Shown piece by piece: positions 34,339 through 42,580 of a stretch of DNA of 64,000 bases. The first letter of the stretch is position 1. Each line of letters begins with the position of its first letter. This DNA is from Ureibacillus sinduriensis BLB-1 = JCM 15800 (GTDB lineage: Bacteria > Bacillota > Bacilli > Bacillales_A > Planococcaceae), in the NCBI RefSeq assembly GCF_000772955.1, contig NZ_JPVO01000053.1, positions 124,001-188,000 of the forward strand. The letters run 5' to 3'. The translations under genes were made by a program, and so were the position numbers. The notes beneath the pieces were generated by a model. It worked only from the letters and a program-made list of their open reading frames with translations. It ran no database searches and was not told the DNA's origin.

Positions 34339-34387
34339 ATTATGCAAAATTAGCTGAAACTTAATGTAAAAAACTTACATTTTTATA

Positions 34388-34416
34388 TTGACTCACGTAA
34401 ATATAAGTGGTATAAT
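34388..34416 (+). promoter_or_regulatory. consensus sigma-A promoter
   Basis: TTGACT (34388-34393), 17-bp spacer, TATAAT (34411-34416). It drives the small hydrophobic peptide gene at 34442 and perhaps the genes after it. The spacer and upstream bases hold an imperfect inverted repeat (ACTTACATTTTTATA / GTAAATATAAGT). Confidence 0.8.
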
Positions 34417-34441
34417 TAAAATATAGAAAGGAGGTAAGAAA

Positions 34442-34567
34442 ATGGAACTTGAAAGAGTAGTAGCAATAACAGCATTCATCAATTTAGCAATCGCACTGCT
34501 TAACTTCCAAACAGCGAAGATAAACAGTAAGAAAGCAAAAGAAAAAGACACTACCCCAAAGAAGTAG
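34442..34567 (+). CDS. small hydrophobic peptide, 41 aa (type I toxin-like)
   Basis: AAAGGAGGTAAG precedes ATG. One membrane helix (VVAITAFINLAIALLNF) followed by a Lys-rich tail (KINSKKAKEKD). This layout resembles TxpA/BsrG or holin-like toxins of Bacillus prophages. A perfect promoter lies 25 bases upstream and a hairpin follows, typical of a short stable mRNA. An antisense antitoxin is not proven. Confidence 0.6.
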   Translation: MELERVVAITAFINLAIALLNFQTAKINSKKAKEKDTTPKK

Positions 34568-34588
34568 TGCCAAACAGAAATTAAAAAT

Positions 34589-34617
34589 GAAGGTTAAGGC
34601 TCACACCCTTAGCCTTC
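34589..34617 (+). terminator. hairpin after the 41-aa gene
   Basis: GAAGGTTAAGG / CCTTAGCCTTC with CTCACAC-type loop. The following bases are only moderately T-rich. Confidence 0.55.
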
Positions 34618-34690
34618 TACCCAAATATAATTGATTTGAGTAAATTGTACAACGGATATAAATAAAAAATTATACAAAGAGGTGATTCTT

Positions 34691-34780
34691 ATGACGACTA
34701 TTACAATAATTCTAACTGTTGTAACGCTCTTGGTAATTGGTGCGACAGTTGTTACAATGAGAAAAAGTAACAAAAAATAG
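34691..34780 (+). CDS. small hydrophobic peptide, 29 aa
   Basis: AGAGGTGATTCTT precedes ATG. Almost entirely one membrane helix (TIILTVVTLLVIGATVVT) with a basic end (MRKSNKK). Second tiny membrane peptide within 300 bp. Toxin-like or regulatory; function unknown. Confidence 0.5.
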   Translation: MTTITIILTVVTLLVIGATVVTMRKSNKK

Positions 34781-34792
34781 GTGGTGCAATTT

Positions 34793-35026
34793 ATGTCTGA
34801 AAACTACTCTTTCAAGAACCGTGAAGAAATAACAGTGTATATTCAAAATGAAATCATTAATACAACTGAAGCATTGGAAATATTGCAATGTTCCAGGCAG
34901 AATTTGAATAATCTTGTGATGCGTGGAGTAATAAAGCCGATCAAGGATTTACCTAGAGACAGGTTATTCTTTAAAGAAGATATCATTAAACGCAAAACTG
35001 AAATGGATAACAAAGCGAAAAAATAA
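34793..35026 (+). CDS. small MerR/excisionase-like DNA-binding protein, 77 aa
   Basis: ATG chosen after AGGTGGTG. Core IINTTEALEILQCSRQNLNNLVMRGVIKPIKDLPRDRLFFKEDIIKRK is a winged-helix fold of the excisionase/MerR type (helix-turn-helix, then wing with a RLFFKEDI strand). It might be a regulator or the directionality factor for the serine integrase, although it is far from the integrase gene. Confidence 0.7.
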   Translation: MSENYSFKNREEITVYIQNEIINTTEALEILQCSRQNLNNLVMRGVIKPIKDLPRDRLFFKEDIIKRKTEMDNKAKK

Positions 35027-35055
35027 GTCACATCCAACTGGGGTGTGGCTTTTCT
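35027..35055 (+). terminator. terminator after the excisionase-like gene
   Basis: GTCACATCC / GGGTGTGGC with AACTG loop and TTTT, beginning one base after the stop codon. Confidence 0.8.
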
Positions 35056-35082
35056 TATGCACAAAAACAGGAAGGTGAGGCT

Positions 35083-35283
35083 ATGCGAATTGAACACATC
35101 ATAGACAGTGAAACAAAGGCGAGATTAAGAGTTTCAGAGGTAAGTAAGGGGAAAGTTCATCCTAGACGAAATAAGCCTAGGAAACGTAATCAGAAGCCTT
35201 TAAGTGAACGTGAATTAAAAGAACTAATGGGTGTACATCGAGATACATACACACGTAGGAATGGTGCAGTAAGACGCAAATGA
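35083..35283 (+). CDS. small basic phage protein, 66 aa
   Basis: AGGAAGGTGAGG before ATG. Very basic (HPRRNKPRKRNQKPLSERELKELMGVHRDTYTRRNGAVRRK), with a possible HTH-like ELKELMGVHRDTY. Probably nucleic-acid binding; unknown family. Confidence 0.65.
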   Translation: MRIEHIIDSETKARLRVSEVSKGKVHPRRNKPRKRNQKPLSERELKELMGVHRDTYTRRNGAVRRK

Positions 35284-35300
35284 TTGTGGAGGGATAAGGA

Positions 35301-35612
35301 ATGAGCAACAAATGTTTTGCAGATGGTTGCACTAATGAAGCTCTAACAGAGTTCTGTCCAGAATGTTTAGCCAATGGTGGTATGAAACCTGTTAGGCGTA
35401 AAACGAATGAAATTGAAATCATCATGACTAATGTAAACGAACCACCAAAGATTAAGCTGAATGGCAAAGAGATTAAAGGTATTGTGGAACTCGATTATAA
35501 GTACGTGACTAAGAGTGCTGAACCAGGTTATCACAACTTCACTGTTAAGTATTGTGATAAAGAATCAAACACTGTTCGAACTGTATCAGCTAATAAGATT
35601 TGGGAGGGATAA
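35301..35612 (+). CDS. zinc-finger phage protein, 103 aa
   Basis: N-terminal CFADGCTNEALTEFCPECL gives four Cys suited to one zinc ion. The C-terminal half is strand-rich (PPKIKLNGKEIKGIVELDYKY). GGAGGGATAAGG precedes ATG. Unknown function, next to packaging genes. Confidence 0.65.
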   Translation: MSNKCFADGCTNEALTEFCPECLANGGMKPVRRKTNEIEIIMTNVNEPPKIKLNGKEIKGIVELDYKYVTKSAEPGYHNFTVKYCDKESNTVRTVSANKIWEG

Positions 35613-35614
35613 GG

Positions 35615-35779
35615 ATGGTAGGATTAAAGGGGATAACGATTGATGTATCAGTAAAACTTGATGAAGAACGTTTGCAAAAAGCTATCAAGGTATTCGAACA
35701 AGAAGTATCAGAGTGTTTCTCTATTGAAGTTGGCAAGAAGAATGATGAACTACCAACAAGTCTCGAAGGTAGTGAATAG
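35615..35779 (+). CDS. small phage protein, 54 aa
   Basis: GGGAGGGATAAGG before ATG, 2 bases after the previous gene. Reads MVGLKGITIDVSVKLDEERLQ and ends in an acidic tail. No family recognised. Confidence 0.55.
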   Translation: MVGLKGITIDVSVKLDEERLQKAIKVFEQEVSECFSIEVGKKNDELPTSLEGSE

Positions 35780-35799
35780 ATTGAAAGAAGGTGATGTCA

Positions 35800-36138
35800 A
35801 TGGACAAAGACAAGCTATACGATTTAACCAAGAGGAATCAAGAAAGCAAACAATTCTATGCTTCATCTTCTTGGGCTAAAGCGAGAGAACTTGCCTTAAT
35901 CCGTGACAAGTACCTTTGCCAATCATGTTTAAAAAAGAAACGATTTCGAAAAGCAGAAGTTGTTCATCACATCAAGGAACTGCGCGACCATCCAGAACTA
36001 GGATTAGAATTATCAAACTTAATATCATGGTGCAATAAATGTCACACATCACACCATAAAAGCAGCGATACAAAATCAAAAAATATTAAAACTAAAATAG
36101 AAGTGGTTACAACCAAAACAAACATTGAAAGATTTTGA
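35800..36138 (+). CDS. HNH endonuclease next to terminase
   Basis: 112 residues. HNH/treble-clef motif: CQSCLKKKRFRKAEVVHHIKELRDHPELGLELSNLISWCNKCH, with zinc Cys pairs and catalytic VVHHI. ATG at 35800 fits AAGGTGATG. In HK97-type phages HNH proteins beside terminase stimulate specific cos cleavage, which fits a cos-type phage here. Confidence 0.9.
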   Translation: MDKDKLYDLTKRNQESKQFYASSSWAKARELALIRDKYLCQSCLKKKRFRKAEVVHHIKELRDHPELGLELSNLISWCNKCHTSHHKSSDTKSKNIKTKIEVVTTKTNIERF

Positions 36139-36215
36139 ATAGCCCCCCTGGTCTGAAAATATTTTTTCAGCTTTTTAGGGACCGAGCGGGGTCCTTCGTT
36201 TGCTACGCGGATTAA
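36139..36215. other. candidate cos / packaging region
   Basis: The only non-coding gap in the HNH-TerS junction, with a C6 run near 36143 (AGCCCCCCTGG), a GAAAATATTTTTTC palindrome and GGGACC ... GGGGTCC inverted repeat. Its composition differs from its surroundings. Position between HNH and small terminase is where cos sites lie in related phages. Confidence 0.45.
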
Positions 36216-36236
36216 TTTATGAAAGGGGGGGAACTG

Positions 36237-36560
36237 ATGGGAGAAGTTACAAACGATTTGTTACGGAGCTATTTAGGTGAGAATTATCAACCTTCTGATG
36301 AACAATTGATTACTTTGTATGTGGAAACTTATGAATTCTACAAACGGATGCAGGAAGAATTGAAGAAAATGCCGTTGATGATGAAACATACGAATAAAGC
36401 TAGCGCAACAAATTACATCAAGAATCCTCTTTCGATTGAATTAACCAAAACGGTGCAAACTCTGAATAATTTACTAAAATCGTTAGGTTTAACACCTTCT
36501 CAACGAAAGGAATTTAAGTTGGGTGGTGGTCACGTTGACGATGGCTTCGACAGTTTCTAA
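36237..36560 (+). CDS. phage terminase small subunit (P27 family)
   Basis: 107 residues from the ATG after AAAGGGGGG. Features: LLRSYLGENYQPSDEQLITLYVETYEFYKRMQEEL, NPLSIELTKTVQTLNNLLKSLGLTPSQRKEF, typical of P27-like small terminases that recognise the packaging start. Its end overlaps the large subunit by 20 bases. Confidence 0.85.
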   Translation: MGEVTNDLLRSYLGENYQPSDEQLITLYVETYEFYKRMQEELKKMPLMMKHTNKASATNYIKNPLSIELTKTVQTLNNLLKSLGLTPSQRKEFKLGGGHVDDGFDSF

Positions 36561-38262
36561 GATTGACGGTTTATTGATCGTTGTAAAACCTTCACCAGTA
36601 TTACTAACGACTTGGTATGCTAATCAAGTTGTGGAGGGCAACATCATCGCCTGCAACAAAGTAAGACAAGCTTGCCAGCGACATTTAAACGATTTGAAAA
36701 GGCAAGGAACCGAGGATTTCCCTTGGGTCTTTGATGAAGAGTTAGCACATAGACCAATACAGTTTATCGAAAAATTTTGTAAGCCTTCAAAAGGTGCTTT
36801 TCGACAACTCACTATGCAAGCGTGGCAGCATTTTAGTTTAGGTTCTGTTTTTGGTTGGGTTCATAAAGATACTCAAATTAGACGGTTCAAAGAGGCTCTG
36901 ATATTCGTTGCTCGTAAGCAAGGTAAAACAACAAAGATTGCAGGAGTTACCTTGTATGGCGCTTCAAAGGATAATGAACAAGGTGCGGATATTGTATTGT
37001 TAGCAAACAGTATGAAACAAGCGCGGTTATTATTTGATGAAGCAAAAGCGATGGTGAAGTCTTCCCCTGCTTTAGCGAGACGATTCAGACCGTTACGAGA
37101 TGCGATTCATTTTGATACAACTTTCTCTAAAATCGAACCACAGGCATCTGATTCAGAAAAACTCGATGGATTAAATACACATATTGGAGTATTCGATGAA
37201 ATTCACGAGTACAAAGATTACAAATTGATTAACGTTATTAAGAACAGTCGCCAAAGTCGTACACAGCCACTACTCATTTACATTACAACAGCAGGCTATC
37301 AATTAGATGGCCCATTGGTAAATTATTATGAACAAGGCGCTGATGTATTGAATGGTGATATCATCGATGAACGAACATTCTATTACATTGCTGAATTAGA
37401 TAGTGTTGATGAGTTTGATAAACCTGAAATGTGGATTAAAGCAAATCCAAATATGGGTGTTTCTATCAAGCTTGCTGACATGATTGAAGATTGGGAGAAA
37501 GCAAAACGTACTCCCTCTGAACGAAACGACTTTATTACAAAACGTTTCAATAAGTTTGTAAGCAGCAATGAGGCTTCATTCTTGGATTATGAAGTATTGA
37601 AACGTAATGAAAAGGTTATTGATTACACTACAATTAAAACTTCTGCTGTTGGTGGTTTCGACTTATCGGACAGTGAGGACCATACAAGTGCATATCTCGA
37701 ATGGCCAATTCAAGAAACTGGCGAGGTTGCTTTGTTAGGGCACACTTGGGTTCCACAAGCTAAAGTAGATGCTGATAACGAGAAAATCGATTATCAGAGT
37801 TTACAAGAAGAAGGACTTTTAACAATTGTTCCTGGAGAGTACGTAAAGAAAGAGTATGTATACGATTGGTTTGTTGAGCAGTCGAAAAAATATTCAATCG
37901 AAAAGATTATGTATGATCCAGCAAAAGCATTCGGCTTAGTTGAAATGTTACAGGCTTATGGATTTACTTGTGAAATTGTTCGACAAGGATTTATAACGCT
38001 TGGTCCTGCATTAGACGATGCGAAAGAGCGTTTTATTGATGGGAATGTAATTTTCAATAATAATCGTTTATTCCGTTGGTACACTAACAACGTCATCCTT
38101 GTGGAAGATAGAAATAAAAATAAGATGCCTACGAAACAAAGTCGCTACCGTAAAATAGACGGTTTTGCGGCTTTTTTAAATGCCCATGTAGAGGTTATGA
38201 AGAAAATGGTCGTGGCGCAAGGAAGTGGAGAAATATCATTTGTATCCATTAATGACTTGTAG
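36541..38262 (+). CDS. phage terminase large subunit
   Basis: 573 residues. ATPase motifs: Walker A-like FVARKQGKTTKIAG and Walker B GVFDEIHEY. Nuclease domain: FDLSDSEDHTSAY and later DGFAAFLNAH near the end. It translocates DNA into proheads and cuts it. The gene begins inside terS; in-frame GTG at 36523 is possible, but ATG at 36541 sits better behind GGGTGGTGG. Confidence 0.93.
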   Translation: MASTVSKIDGLLIVVKPSPVLLTTWYANQVVEGNIIACNKVRQACQRHLNDLKRQGTEDFPWVFDEELAHRPIQFIEKFCKPSKGAFRQLTMQAWQHFSLGSVFGWVHKDTQIRRFKEALIFVARKQGKTTKIAGVTLYGASKDNEQGADIVLLANSMKQARLLFDEAKAMVKSSPALARRFRPLRDAIHFDTTFSKIEPQASDSEKLDGLNTHIGVFDEIHEYKDYKLINVIKNSRQSRTQPLLIYITTAGYQLDGPLVNYYEQGADVLNGDIIDERTFYYIAELDSVDEFDKPEMWIKANPNMGVSIKLADMIEDWEKAKRTPSERNDFITKRFNKFVSSNEASFLDYEVLKRNEKVIDYTTIKTSAVGGFDLSDSEDHTSAYLEWPIQETGEVALLGHTWVPQAKVDADNEKIDYQSLQEEGLLTIVPGEYVKKEYVYDWFVEQSKKYSIEKIMYDPAKAFGLVEMLQAYGFTCEIVRQGFITLGPALDDAKERFIDGNVIFNNNRLFRWYTNNVILVEDRNKNKMPTKQSRYRKIDGFAAFLNAHVEVMKKMVVAQGSGEISFVSINDL

Positions 38263-38274
38263 GGAGGTGAGAAA

Positions 38275-39519
38275 TTGAAAATATGGCAACGAACTAAAAG
38301 AGCGGTTTATATGGCTTACGCAGGTTGGAAAGGTGCAACGTGGGATTTTAGTAACTGGATGGGACGAACCTTCTGGGGAATTGATAACAGTCAACTAGCT
38401 ACCAATGAAACGATATTCAGTGTGATTACTAGGTTAGCTAATACGTTGTCAGTATTGCCCATCAAGTTATATAAGGACTTTGATTTCGTAATGAACCAAG
38501 CAGCCGATGTATTGATAAACGATCCGAATCAAAATATGAGTTCATTTGATTTTATCAACGCAATGGAAGTTAGTCGTAATGAACATGGAAATGGCTACGC
38601 AGTAATCGTCAGAGACATTCGATTGCAGCCAATAGAAATTGTTCCATTAGATCCTACTACTGTAACAGAGGTTATCAATCGTGATGATGATTCTTTATGG
38701 TATCAAGTACTCGGAGAATCGAAAACGATGTATGTTCACAATTTAGATATGATTCATGTTAAGCATATCCGAGGTCCTAATCGTTGGCGAGGTATTAGTC
38801 CGTTAAAAGTTTTGGCAAATACGATTAAGTACGATAAAGCTGTTCAAGAGTTTTCCTTGTCTGAAATGGAAAAGAAAGAATCCTTTATTTTGTCTTATGC
38901 AGCCAATGTAGATGCTGATAAAAGAGCTCAAATTATTGCTGATTTTAGACGATTCTACTCTGAAAATGGTGGGATTTTATTTAAAGAACCTGGTGTGGAA
39001 ATAGATCAATTAGAAAAGAAATACTTCGCTTCAGATACATTGGCATCCGAACAAATTACACGTTCAAGGGTGGCCAATGTTTTTACTGTGCCCGTAAGTT
39101 TCTTGAATGAAACCACTGGCGGTACGTTCGGAAGTAATGAGCAAGAGATGATTCGCTTTGTAAACATGACGATATTACCAATTGTGCGCCAATATGAACA
39201 TGAATTTAACCGTAAATTACTCACTCGGTTAGAAAGACAAAATGGATTGTACTTTAAATTTAACATCGGTGGTTTATTACGAGGGGATACTGCAGCTCGC
39301 ACAGCATTCTATCAAATGATGATTCGTTCATCAGGTATGAAACCGAATGAGGTTCGTAGGCTTGAAGATTTACCACCTGATAAGTCTCCGAACGCTGATA
39401 AATTATGGATTTCGGGTGATATGTACCCATTAGATATGGATCCAACACAAAGGAAAGCTACTGCTACTGCATCAACTGTGGAAGGAGGTGGAAACAATGA
39501 GCAAACAGAAGAAAAATAA
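38275..39519 (+). CDS. HK97-family phage portal protein
   Basis: 414 residues, TTG start after AGGGAGGTGAG. Portal signatures: LANTLSVLPIKLYKDF, EVSRNEHGNGYAVIVRD, MIHVKHIRGPNRWRGISPLKVL, and TTGGTFGSNEQEMIRFVNMTILPIVRQYE. It forms the dodecameric DNA channel at the head vertex. Its 3' end overlaps the protease gene. Confidence 0.94.
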   Translation: MKIWQRTKRAVYMAYAGWKGATWDFSNWMGRTFWGIDNSQLATNETIFSVITRLANTLSVLPIKLYKDFDFVMNQAADVLINDPNQNMSSFDFINAMEVSRNEHGNGYAVIVRDIRLQPIEIVPLDPTTVTEVINRDDDSLWYQVLGESKTMYVHNLDMIHVKHIRGPNRWRGISPLKVLANTIKYDKAVQEFSLSEMEKKESFILSYAANVDADKRAQIIADFRRFYSENGGILFKEPGVEIDQLEKKYFASDTLASEQITRSRVANVFTVPVSFLNETTGGTFGSNEQEMIRFVNMTILPIVRQYEHEFNRKLLTRLERQNGLYFKFNIGGLLRGDTAARTAFYQMMIRSSGMKPNEVRRLEDLPPDKSPNADKLWISGDMYPLDMDPTQRKATATASTVEGGGNNEQTEEK

Positions 39520-40249
39520 ATTTTTCGAAATGAAAGCATCTACTGATGGTAAATCGGCTGATGTTTTTATTTATGGAGAAATTACTAAATATGCTTGGGA
39601 AGAGTATGGTGAAGTTTCCTCAATTACTTTCAAAAATGAACTAGATTCATTGGGGAATGATGTAGAAGTGATTAATCTATACATTAATTCGCCAGGAGGT
39701 TCCGTATTTGAGGCAATGGCAATTATCGCTATGTTACAACGTCACCCTGCAAGAATTATTTCTCATGTAGATGGTGTTGCAGCTTCATGTGCATCGGTTA
39801 TTCCAATGATTTCAAAAAAAGTGATCATGCCAGCCAATGCTTTAATGATGATACACCACGCTATGACAGGTGCTTGGGGTAATGCTACCCAGTTAAGAAA
39901 GGCAGCAGATGACGTTGAACGTATTAGTCAATCGATGTGTCAATATTATCTCGACAAGGCCGGAGATAAACTGGATAGCGAAACTTTAAATGAAATGCTT
40001 AAAGAAGATACTTGGTTAACTGCTGAACAAGCTTTAGAGATTGGATTGTGTGATGAAATCGTTACGGCTAATAATGCCGTTGCATTTGCATTTGATGAAA
40101 AGTTTGCACAGCAGTATAAAAATGTGCCACAACAACTTCTGGAACCACAACAAAAAGCACCTGAAATGTCAGCAGAAGAGAAAGAATTGCGAGAGAAGAT
40201 TCTTACAGATTCAAAAGCTAATTTAACTTACTTAAATACAATTCTATAA
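39497..40249 (+). CDS. ClpP-like prohead protease
   Basis: 251 residues; ATG after GAAGGAGGTGG. ClpP/S49 fold with INSPGGSVFEAMAI, catalytic Ser in DGVAASCASVIPM, His in MMIHHAMTGAWG, and DTWLTAEQALEIGLCDEIV. It matures the capsid by removing the N-terminal scaffolding domain of the next gene's product. Confidence 0.93.
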   Translation: MSKQKKNKFFEMKASTDGKSADVFIYGEITKYAWEEYGEVSSITFKNELDSLGNDVEVINLYINSPGGSVFEAMAIIAMLQRHPARIISHVDGVAASCASVIPMISKKVIMPANALMMIHHAMTGAWGNATQLRKAADDVERISQSMCQYYLDKAGDKLDSETLNEMLKEDTWLTAEQALEIGLCDEIVTANNAVAFAFDEKFAQQYKNVPQQLLEPQQKAPEMSAEEKELREKILTDSKANLTYLNTIL

Positions 40250-40270
40250 AATAACGGGAGGTTTTCACTC

Positions 40271-41506
40271 ATGAAAACACAAACTAAAAAACTATTAAAA
40301 TCATTAGAAAACAAAAATTCTATGAAAATGTTTTTACCACTTGATATTCAATTTTTTGCTGGGAACAAAACACTTTACGAGCTAAAACAAGCAATGGCTA
40401 CAATTGGTCAACAATTAGCTAAAACAGAAGAAGACTTAGCTACAAAGGCAATGGATCCATCTGCTTCACTTGATGATATTAAAGCAACTCAAACTGTGAA
40501 AGCTGATTTGCAAGCTCGTTTTGATGTAATCAAAGCTCAACATGATCAACTTGAAAAGGAACAAGCTGAAAAGTTTGCTCAAAAACAAAATACTATTGCA
40601 GGAATTGAAGATCCAAAACAAAAAGTTGTGTCTGCAAAAGCTGATTTAATTCGTTCTACAATGCGCGGTAAGGCAATTGATAGTGATGTTCGCGCGGCAT
40701 TAGGTGATAACTCAACAACTGGGGGAAGTAAATTCCTACCAAAAACAGTATCAAACGATATCATCATGGAACCTTTAGCGAAAAATCCATTACGTGGTCA
40801 CTCAGTTGTAACGAACATTACGAATTTAGAACTTCCTAAATTGAGTTACACACTAGATGACGATGATTTTATTGCAGATACTGAAACAGCAAAAGAACTA
40901 GAATTAACGGGCGATACAGTATCTTTCGGTCGTCATAAATTCAAAGTATATGCAGGTGTATCTGAAACAGTAATCAATGGATCTGATGCAAATTTAGTTG
41001 GCCATGTAGAGAATGCATTAAAATCAGGTGTTGCTGCCAAAGAAAAGAAGGTGGCATTCGCGACTACTCCAAAACCTGGAGAAGAACATATGTCATTCTA
41101 TTCAACTCAAAATGGTATCAAAGTGGTTACTGGTGCAGACAAATACAAAGCAATTAAAGCAGCTATTGCTGATCTACATGAAGATTACCGTGAAAATGCA
41201 AAAATCTTTATGACATTTGCGGATTACTCTGACATCATCGAGACACTTGCGAATGGAAGTGCAACTTTATATACAGCTCAACCAGAACAAGTATTAGGTA
41301 AACCTGTAGTATTTGCTGATGGTGCAGTAAAACCAATCGTTGGTGATTTTTCTTACTCTCAGTTCAACTATGACATTGGTGAACTATTCGAACGTGATAA
41401 AGATATCAAAACGGGTATCGAACAATTCGTTGTTACAGCTTGGTTTGACCACCAAATTAAGTTGAAATCTGCATTCCGTATCGCAGATGTTACTTCTACT
41501 CCCTAA
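40271..41506 (+). CDS. HK97-fold major capsid protein (zero-frame form)
   Basis: 411 residues. Residues 1-~120 are a helical scaffold (LYELKQAMATIGQQLAKTEEDLATKA), and the mature HK97-fold shell domain starts near KGKAIDSD/ALGDNSTTGGSKFLPKTVSNDI. The N-terminus has an LDIQFFAG motif shared in style with the tail protein. GGGAGG precedes ATG. It ends TSTP-stop in CCC-TAA. The +1 frame continues 18 codons to 41561 with the same peptide tag as the tail protein, so a longer minor form is predicted. Confidence 0.95.
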   Translation: MKTQTKKLLKSLENKNSMKMFLPLDIQFFAGNKTLYELKQAMATIGQQLAKTEEDLATKAMDPSASLDDIKATQTVKADLQARFDVIKAQHDQLEKEQAEKFAQKQNTIAGIEDPKQKVVSAKADLIRSTMRGKAIDSDVRAALGDNSTTGGSKFLPKTVSNDIIMEPLAKNPLRGHSVVTNITNLELPKLSYTLDDDDFIADTETAKELELTGDTVSFGRHKFKVYAGVSETVINGSDANLVGHVENALKSGVAAKEKKVAFATTPKPGEEHMSFYSTQNGIKVVTGADKYKAIKAAIADLHEDYRENAKIFMTFADYSDIIETLANGSATLYTAQPEQVLGKPVVFADGAVKPIVGDFSYSQFNYDIGELFERDKDIKTGIEQFVVTAWFDHQIKLKSAFRIADVTSTP

Positions 41507-41561
41507 TACAGCGGCATCTATAGGCGATGCCGTAATCGGTGAAAGTTTAATTGTTCAATAG
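41501..41561 (+). promoter_or_regulatory. predicted +1 frameshift site and capsid C-terminal extension
   Basis: CCC-TAA at 41501-41506: slipping from CCC to CCT bypasses the stop and reads NTAASIGDAVIGESLIVQ, ending at TAG 41559-41561. A 7-bp stem (41512-41518 with 41526-41532, loop TATAGGC) begins 5 bases after the stop. The arrangement recurs at 43944. Slow stop decoding after Pro-CCC is the known setting for +1 slips. Confidence 0.8.
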
Positions 41562-41578
41562 ATAATAAAGGAGGATAA

Positions 41579-41887
41579 ATGGCTATGGCTACAAAAGAAG
41601 AATTAAAAGTATTATTTGCTACTGGAAAAAAACCAACAGGTGATGATTTCTCTAAATTAATTGATGGTGTAGAAGGACCTGCTGGACCTCAAGGGGAAGT
41701 TGGTCCCCCAGGTCCACAAGGTGAGACGGGAGCAACAGGTGCAAAAGGCACGACTGGCGCTAAAGGTGATCCAGGTGTAGGAGTTAAGTCAATCGCTCTA
41801 ACTGTTGATGCAGAAGGTAAAGTAACAGGTGGAACAATGACGTTAACAGATAATTCTACAGCTCCAATTACAGTAACTACAGCTTAA
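41579..41887 (+). CDS. collagen-like phage head fibre protein
   Basis: 102 residues, AAAGGAGGATAA before ATG. N-terminal anchor [26 protein letters not shown], then G-x-y triplets [20 protein letters not shown] to about residue 66, then a beta-rich C-terminal knob. The layout fits a trimeric head fibre or decoration protein as in other Bacillus phages. Located directly after the capsid gene and its extension. Confidence 0.82.
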   Translation: MAMATKEELKVLFATGKKPTGDDFSKLIDGVEGPAGPQGEVGPPGPQGETGATGAKGTTGAKGDPGVGVKSIALTVDAEGKVTGGTMTLTDNSTAPITVTTA

Positions 41888-41913
41888 AAAGCTCTCTTTT
41901 TGGGGGCTTTTTG
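41886..41913 (+). terminator. terminator after the head-fibre gene
   Basis: AAAAAGCTCTC / GGGGGCTTTTT hairpin, partly G-U paired, then TTGC. It may lower expression of the downstream connector genes relative to capsid. Confidence 0.75.
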
Positions 41914-41944
41914 CTTTAAAATGAGCTGAAAAGAGTGATAAACA

Positions 41945-42262
41945 ATGACATTACTCGATGAATTAAAGGAATATCTGAGAGTAGATGGGGATGATGAAAC
42001 ACAGTCCCTTTCTACTTTTATAAATGCTGCTGAAGTAGTTTTGAAGAATTCAGGAGTAAAACTTCCACAGGATTATTATCAAATTGTGGATGGCAAAGAC
42101 ATTTATTCCGAACATCGGTTGGCAGTATTAATTTTGGCATCTCATTATTATGAAAATCGTCAAATTTCATCTCAAAATGCACAAAATGAGATACCTTTTA
42201 GCGTTCAAACAATGATTTTGCAATTGAAATGGGTGAATATCGATGAATCCAGCCCAATTTAA
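41945..42262 (+). CDS. head-tail connector protein (gp6/gp15-like)
   Basis: 105 residues, helical: LLDELKEYLRVDGDDETQSLSTFINAAEVVLKNSGV ... LAVLILASHYYENRQ. This is the standard first connector gene of HK97-like phages. Overlaps the next gene by 20 bases. Confidence 0.85.
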   Translation: MTLLDELKEYLRVDGDDETQSLSTFINAAEVVLKNSGVKLPQDYYQIVDGKDIYSEHRLAVLILASHYYENRQISSQNAQNEIPFSVQTMILQLKWVNIDESSPI

Positions 42263-42578
42263 TCGCCGTATTTCACTATTTAAACGAACAATAACTGTAG
42301 ATGAACTACTACAAGAAATTGAGACTTTTGAAGAAGTTAAGAAGCTATGGGCGATGATTAAAACCTTAAAAGGTGAAGAAGTTCAAAAAGCTGATTCTTC
42401 CACAATCAATACGTCTCGTTTTGTAGTTAGATACTCAAAATTTCTTCATGATCTATTCGAAGATGAAAAAACATCGTTAGAAATCCATTATCGTGGTGTG
42501 ATTTATGATATAAAAAGCGTGATAAACGACGATGAGGCCAATATAACCTACACAATCGTTGCCGAAGGGCGGATGTAA
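42243..42578 (+). CDS. phage head closure / head-tail adaptor protein
   Basis: 111 residues, beta-rich: MNPAQFNRRISLFKRTITVDELLQEIETFEEVKKLWAMIKTL and IHYRGVIYDIKSVINDDE, as in SPP1 gp16-like stoppers. Connector operon position supports this. Confidence 0.87.
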   Translation: MNPAQFNRRISLFKRTITVDELLQEIETFEEVKKLWAMIKTLKGEEVQKADSSTINTSRFVVRYSKFLHDLFEDEKTSLEIHYRGVIYDIKSVINDDEANITYTIVAEGRM

Positions 42579-42580
42579 CC

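Noticed and set aside
41504-41506. Simple stop-codon read-through instead of frameshift in the capsid gene
   Set aside because: The zero frame after TAA meets further stops and has no conserved peptide; only the +1 frame matches the tail-gene extension.
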